Source: JANLTP01 sp031363055 (GTDB lineage: Bacteria; Pseudomonadota; Gammaproteobacteria; Burkholderiales; Burkholderiaceae_E). From it: 18,737 bases of DNA. The notes beneath the pieces are model-generated. The model was not told where the DNA came from, made no database searches, and saw only the letters and a list, made by a program, of their open reading frames with translations. The stretch spans positions 1 through 18,737 of the forward strand of contig JANLTP010000261.1 of NCBI GenBank assembly GCA_031363055.1. Direction: 5' to 3'. The translations under genes and the position numbers were made by a program. Below, piece by piece: positions 16,465 through 18,737 of the stretch (its first letter is position 1; each line of letters opens with the position of its first letter).

Positions 16465-16704
16465 TCACTTGAACGGGTTGGCGAACGCGAACAACATCGC
16501 AATACCGACGCCGATCAGGTAGGCCGCATCGATCAGACCGGCGAGCAGGAACATCTTGGTTTGCAGCTTGTCCATGAGTTCGGGCTGGCGGGCCGCACCC
16601 TCGATGTATTTACCGCCCATCATGCCGATACCGATACAGGCGCCTAGGGCGCCCAGGCCGATGATCAATCCGCAGGCGATGGCAACGAGAGCTACGTTAG
16701 TCAT
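16465..16704 (-). CDS. atpE: ATP synthase Fo subunit c
   Basis: This 79-residue proteolipid forms the rotor ring. It has two membrane helices, a Gly-rich first helix (GLGALGACIGIG, 16-27), the polar loop ARQPE (38-42) and the ion-binding Asp59 in LIDAAY. Asp followed by Ala, without the Gln/Glu/Ser set of sodium enzymes, indicates proton coupling. AGGAG precedes ATG 16704. The leader upstream contains an A/U-rich stretch (CTTTAACTTTTG in the message sense), comparable in position and composition to the translation enhancer known before E. coli atpE. Confidence 0.98.
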   Translation of the reverse strand: MTNVALVAIACGLIIGLGALGACIGIGMMGGKYIEGAARQPELMDKLQTKMFLLAGLIDAAYLIGVGIAMLFAFANPFK

Positions 16705-16791
16705 GATGACTCCTATCTTCTTTGATGACTGGGTGTGTTTAGTGGAAGTGGTACAAAAGTTAAAGCAAGTTCAAGGTAATCAGGTGTGACG

Positions 16792-17646
16792 TCAGTGACC
16801 TTCATGCGCCTGCCCGATATAGACCAGGGTCAGCATCATGAAAATGAAGGCCTGCAAAAGCACGATCAGAATGTGAAAGATCGCCCAGGCCGTACCGAAA
16901 ATGATATGCCCGGCACCCAGCAGCAAGCCGCCCACCGAAAACGCGAAGGCGCCACCCATTAATGCGATCAACATGAACACCAGTTCACCGGCGAACATGT
17001 TGCCGAACAGCCGCATGCCCAGCGAGACGGCGCGCGCGACATATTCGATGATTTGCATGGCGAAGTTGACGATCCCCAGAACCAGCGCGCCGATCGGATT
17101 TTTGGAGGTGCCAAACGGCGCGGTAAATAATTCGTGGACGAAGCCACCGAAGTGTTTGACTTTGACGCCGTAGTACAGGGAGGCACCGAGAACCACCAGC
17201 GACATGGCCATGGTGGCGTTCAGATCGGCCGTGGGGACCGCACGTTGATAATGAATGCCTACCAGCTCACCTAAGCGCGGCAGCAAATCTACCGGCAGAA
17301 AATCCATGGTGTTCATCAGCGCGATCCAGACGAACGCGGTGAGCGCCAGTGGCGCGATGTGGGTGATGTCACCCTTGACGATCGAGCGCGCCTGCTCATG
17401 AACAAATTCAACGAGGAACTCGACAGCGCCGACAAATCGGCCGGGCACGCCCGTGCTGACCCGTTTGGCCGCTGAGTACATGAACCAGGCGGCCACCATG
17501 GCCAAGACCACCGACCAGAACACCGTGTCGATATTGACGATCGAGAAGTCGACGATGTTGGTCTGCGGGTGTCCTGACGTGTTCAGGTGACCCAGATGGT
17601 GAACGATATATTCCGAGGATGTTGGTGCGTCGGATGCAGCCGCCAT
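16792..17646 (-). CDS. atpB: ATP synthase Fo subunit a
   Basis: This 284-residue membrane subunit forms the proton half-channels beside the c-ring. The essential arginine is Arg212 in SLGMRLFGNMFAGE, equivalent to E. coli Arg210, with Glu221 matching Glu219. Several hydrophobic segments fit five to six membrane helices. The His-rich N terminus (HHLGHLNTSGH, 16-26) is outside the membrane core. CGGAAAC precedes ATG 17646, 10 bases after the atpI stop. Confidence 0.98.
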   Translation of the reverse strand: MAAASDAPTSSEYIVHHLGHLNTSGHPQTNIVDFSIVNIDTVFWSVVLAMVAAWFMYSAAKRVSTGVPGRFVGAVEFLVEFVHEQARSIVKGDITHIAPLALTAFVWIALMNTMDFLPVDLLPRLGELVGIHYQRAVPTADLNATMAMSLVVLGASLYYGVKVKHFGGFVHELFTAPFGTSKNPIGALVLGIVNFAMQIIEYVARAVSLGMRLFGNMFAGELVFMLIALMGGAFAFSVGGLLLGAGHIIFGTAWAIFHILIVLLQAFIFMMLTLVYIGQAHEGH

Positions 17647-17656
17647 AGTGTTTCCG

Positions 17657-18064
17657 TTATTGTTGCTTTAGTCCTGTACTGCTCTCGTCTTTAGCCATCA
17701 TCAAGTCAGCGATCGGCGCGCGATTTCCCGTTAACCAAAGTGCAAATAGCGGCACCTTGAGCGAGACTATCAAACCAACCAGCAATGACGGCCAATGTAG
17801 TTCGTCGTAACTCTTTACTAATGCTGCCAATAGTGCAATCGTAAGAGCGATCTTGGCGAATTCGCCAAGAAAAAACACAGCCGGATACGACTCTGGCGAT
17901 TTGCCGGTATGCATTGCCAAGCGCAGTGCAAACAAAGCATTCGGTATGAAGGCCGCCGCACCGCCCAAACCTAGACTGAGCGCACTTGTGTACCCAAACA
18001 GTGCCAGTGCTACCAAGCCTAAAACCAGGCTGGCAACCACTTGCAATCCGACTGCTACAAACAT
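17657..18064 (-). CDS. atpI: ATP synthase subunit I (assembly factor)
   Basis: This 135-residue protein has four predicted membrane segments (about 2-24, 28-46, 62-84 and 91-111) and a polar C-terminal tail. AtpI is not a structural part of the enzyme; in other bacteria it helps c-ring assembly or stability. The stretch AAAFIPNALFALR (36-48) is typical of the family. ATG 18064 follows GGGAACTGG; a GTG at 18083 opens a different frame and was rejected. It is the first gene of the operon, as usual, but no gidB/parAB-type genes precede it here. Confidence 0.9.
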   Translation of the reverse strand: MFVAVGLQVVASLVLGLVALALFGYTSALSLGLGGAAAFIPNALFALRLAMHTGKSPESYPAVFFLGEFAKIALTIALLAALVKSYDELHWPSLLVGLIVSLKVPLFALWLTGNRAPIADLMMAKDESSTGLKQQ

Positions 18065-18346
18065 CCAGTTCCCGCTCGCACACTGTTTAACGTGCCAAAA
18101 CGAATTGTATTGCCCAGCCTGACTTCAGTGCCCGGCCCGACCTAAAAAGCCCGGATTAGCGGTAATTTCGGTGCACACTAGGCAAAGACTGTCGATTGTA
18201 TGTAGGCGGGCACGGGCGGTCAAATGCCGTTCTTCTTGACGTTCACTATTTGGTCGATTCATGCGTGTTCTGCAACACAGTGCCAGCACTTGCCTCGCGC
18301 GGCAGCCGGTGGAACAATGAGTGTCCCGCGTTCTGAGGAGTCGGCT
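18065..18346. promoter_or_regulatory. Divergent control region for the atp operon and the S1C-like gene
   Basis: These 282 bases separate the two divergent genes. For atp (minus strand), TACAAT -10-like hexamers lie at 18104-18109 and 18195-18200, neither with a good -35 at standard spacing. On the plus strand TTGACG (18236-18241) is -35-like but lacks a convincing -10. A short hairpin, GTGTT-CTGC-AACAC (18265-18278), is present. The region must hold the atp promoter, but its exact position is not established. Confidence 0.35.
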
Positions 18347-18737
18347 ATGTTTTGGATCGTGCCCATCGATAGTTTCCGAACTTTAGCCTGGATCCTGGCT
18401 TTGACTCTGTCGGGCTTGACTGGCTACAGTCTTGCTCAGTCAACGCCGGGTTATCGAACTTCGGTTGTCAAGATCGAAACACAGATCCCTGATGACGCCT
18501 TGAGCGTAGAAACACTCGGCGCCAAACGTAGCGGATCTGGCGTACTGATTGAAAGTCAGTTGGTGCTTACTATTGGGTATCTGCTGCTCGAGGCCGATCA
18601 AGTCATGATCACCAGCAGTACCGGCCGCAGAATTCCGGGTAGTGTTGCCGGCTACGACCATGAGTCAGGTTTAGGTCTCATTCGCGCCGCGCTGCCGCTC
18701 GAAGGCGAGCCGCTGAGCATCGGCGATTCTGACGCAG
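18347..18737 (+). CDS. S1C (Deg-like) trypsin-fold protein, probably catalytically degenerate (5' part)
   Basis: The frame is open from ATG 18347 to the right edge (130 codons), so the gene is partial. GAGGAG lies shortly upstream; an in-frame ATG at 18317 has a poorer site. Residues 1-30 look like a signal peptide (LAWILALTLSGLTGYSLA before Q31), so it is exported. The first trypsin-like barrel follows: RSGSGVLIES (61-70), then VLTIGY where proteases have V-L-T-N-A-H, and GYDHESGLGLIRA where they have G-x-D-x2-T-D-L-A-V-L. The catalytic His position is therefore Tyr78 and the catalytic Asp position Gly108. The serine region is beyond the window. The protein may be an inactive homologue that binds rather than cuts, or belong to a subgroup with a different mechanism. 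Confidence 0.8.
   Translation, partial: MFWIVPIDSFRTLAWILALTLSGLTGYSLAQSTPGYRTSVVKIETQIPDDALSVETLGAKRSGSGVLIESQLVLTIGYLLLEADQVMITSSTGRRIPGSVAGYDHESGLGLIRAALPLEGEPLSIGDSDA

Overview
The window looks like a chromosomal segment of a betaproteobacterium, probably near Burkholderiales. The evidence is a complete F1Fo ATP synthase operon with proteins of betaproteobacterial type, a Bug/TctC-type solute receptor (a family greatly expanded in that group), and moderately GC-rich, densely coded DNA. There are no tRNAs, rRNAs, insertion sequences, phage genes or CRISPR arrays.

Layout. (a) 1-340, minus: the 5' end of a lipoprotein gene with a Thr/Ala/Ser-rich mature part, running off the left edge. (b) 341-896: a non-coding spacer with a strong hairpin, two small palindromes and a phased 8-mer repeat. 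(c) 897-3412, minus: two GT-B glycosyltransferase genes coupled by an ATGA overlap, probably for surface polysaccharide. (d) 3413-3763: a spacer with possible decayed coding sequence. (e) 3764-8358, plus: a likely operon of a D-2-hydroxyacid dehydrogenase, a periplasmic beta-lactamase-fold serine hydrolase, an enolase-superfamily (mandelate racemase group) enzyme and a Bug-type receptor. It resembles a cassette for uptake and breakdown of a hydroxy or sugar acid; the substrate is unknown. (f) 8364-9699: a divergent pair, an SDR protein that lacks the usual Ser/Tyr/Lys triad and a MaoC-type hydratase. (g) 9680-10235, minus: an acyltransferase-3 pseudogene with an apparent internal deletion and a frameshift. 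(h) 10245-18064, minus: the ATP synthase operon atpIBEFHAGDC, followed after 8 bases by a TTG-start gene for a small NAD(P)-binding protein. (i) 18347-18737, plus: the start of an S1C (Deg-like) trypsin-fold protein whose catalytic His and Asp positions appear substituted.

The ATP synthase is complete and looks proton-coupled: c-subunit Asp59, a-subunit Arg212, and intact Walker A motifs in alpha and beta. Its unusual features are in the spacers. Three perfectly phased 11-bp tandem repeats lie between atpA and atpG, three 13-nt cores at exact 22-bp spacing lie between atpG and atpD, and an inverted repeat lies just after the atpE stop codon.

I found no convincing evidence of a new defence, mobile or biosynthetic system. 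The most interesting items are the degenerate protease-like protein, the triad-less SDR, the spacer repeats and the uncharacterised catabolic cassette. All functional statements are motif-based readings made without database searches.
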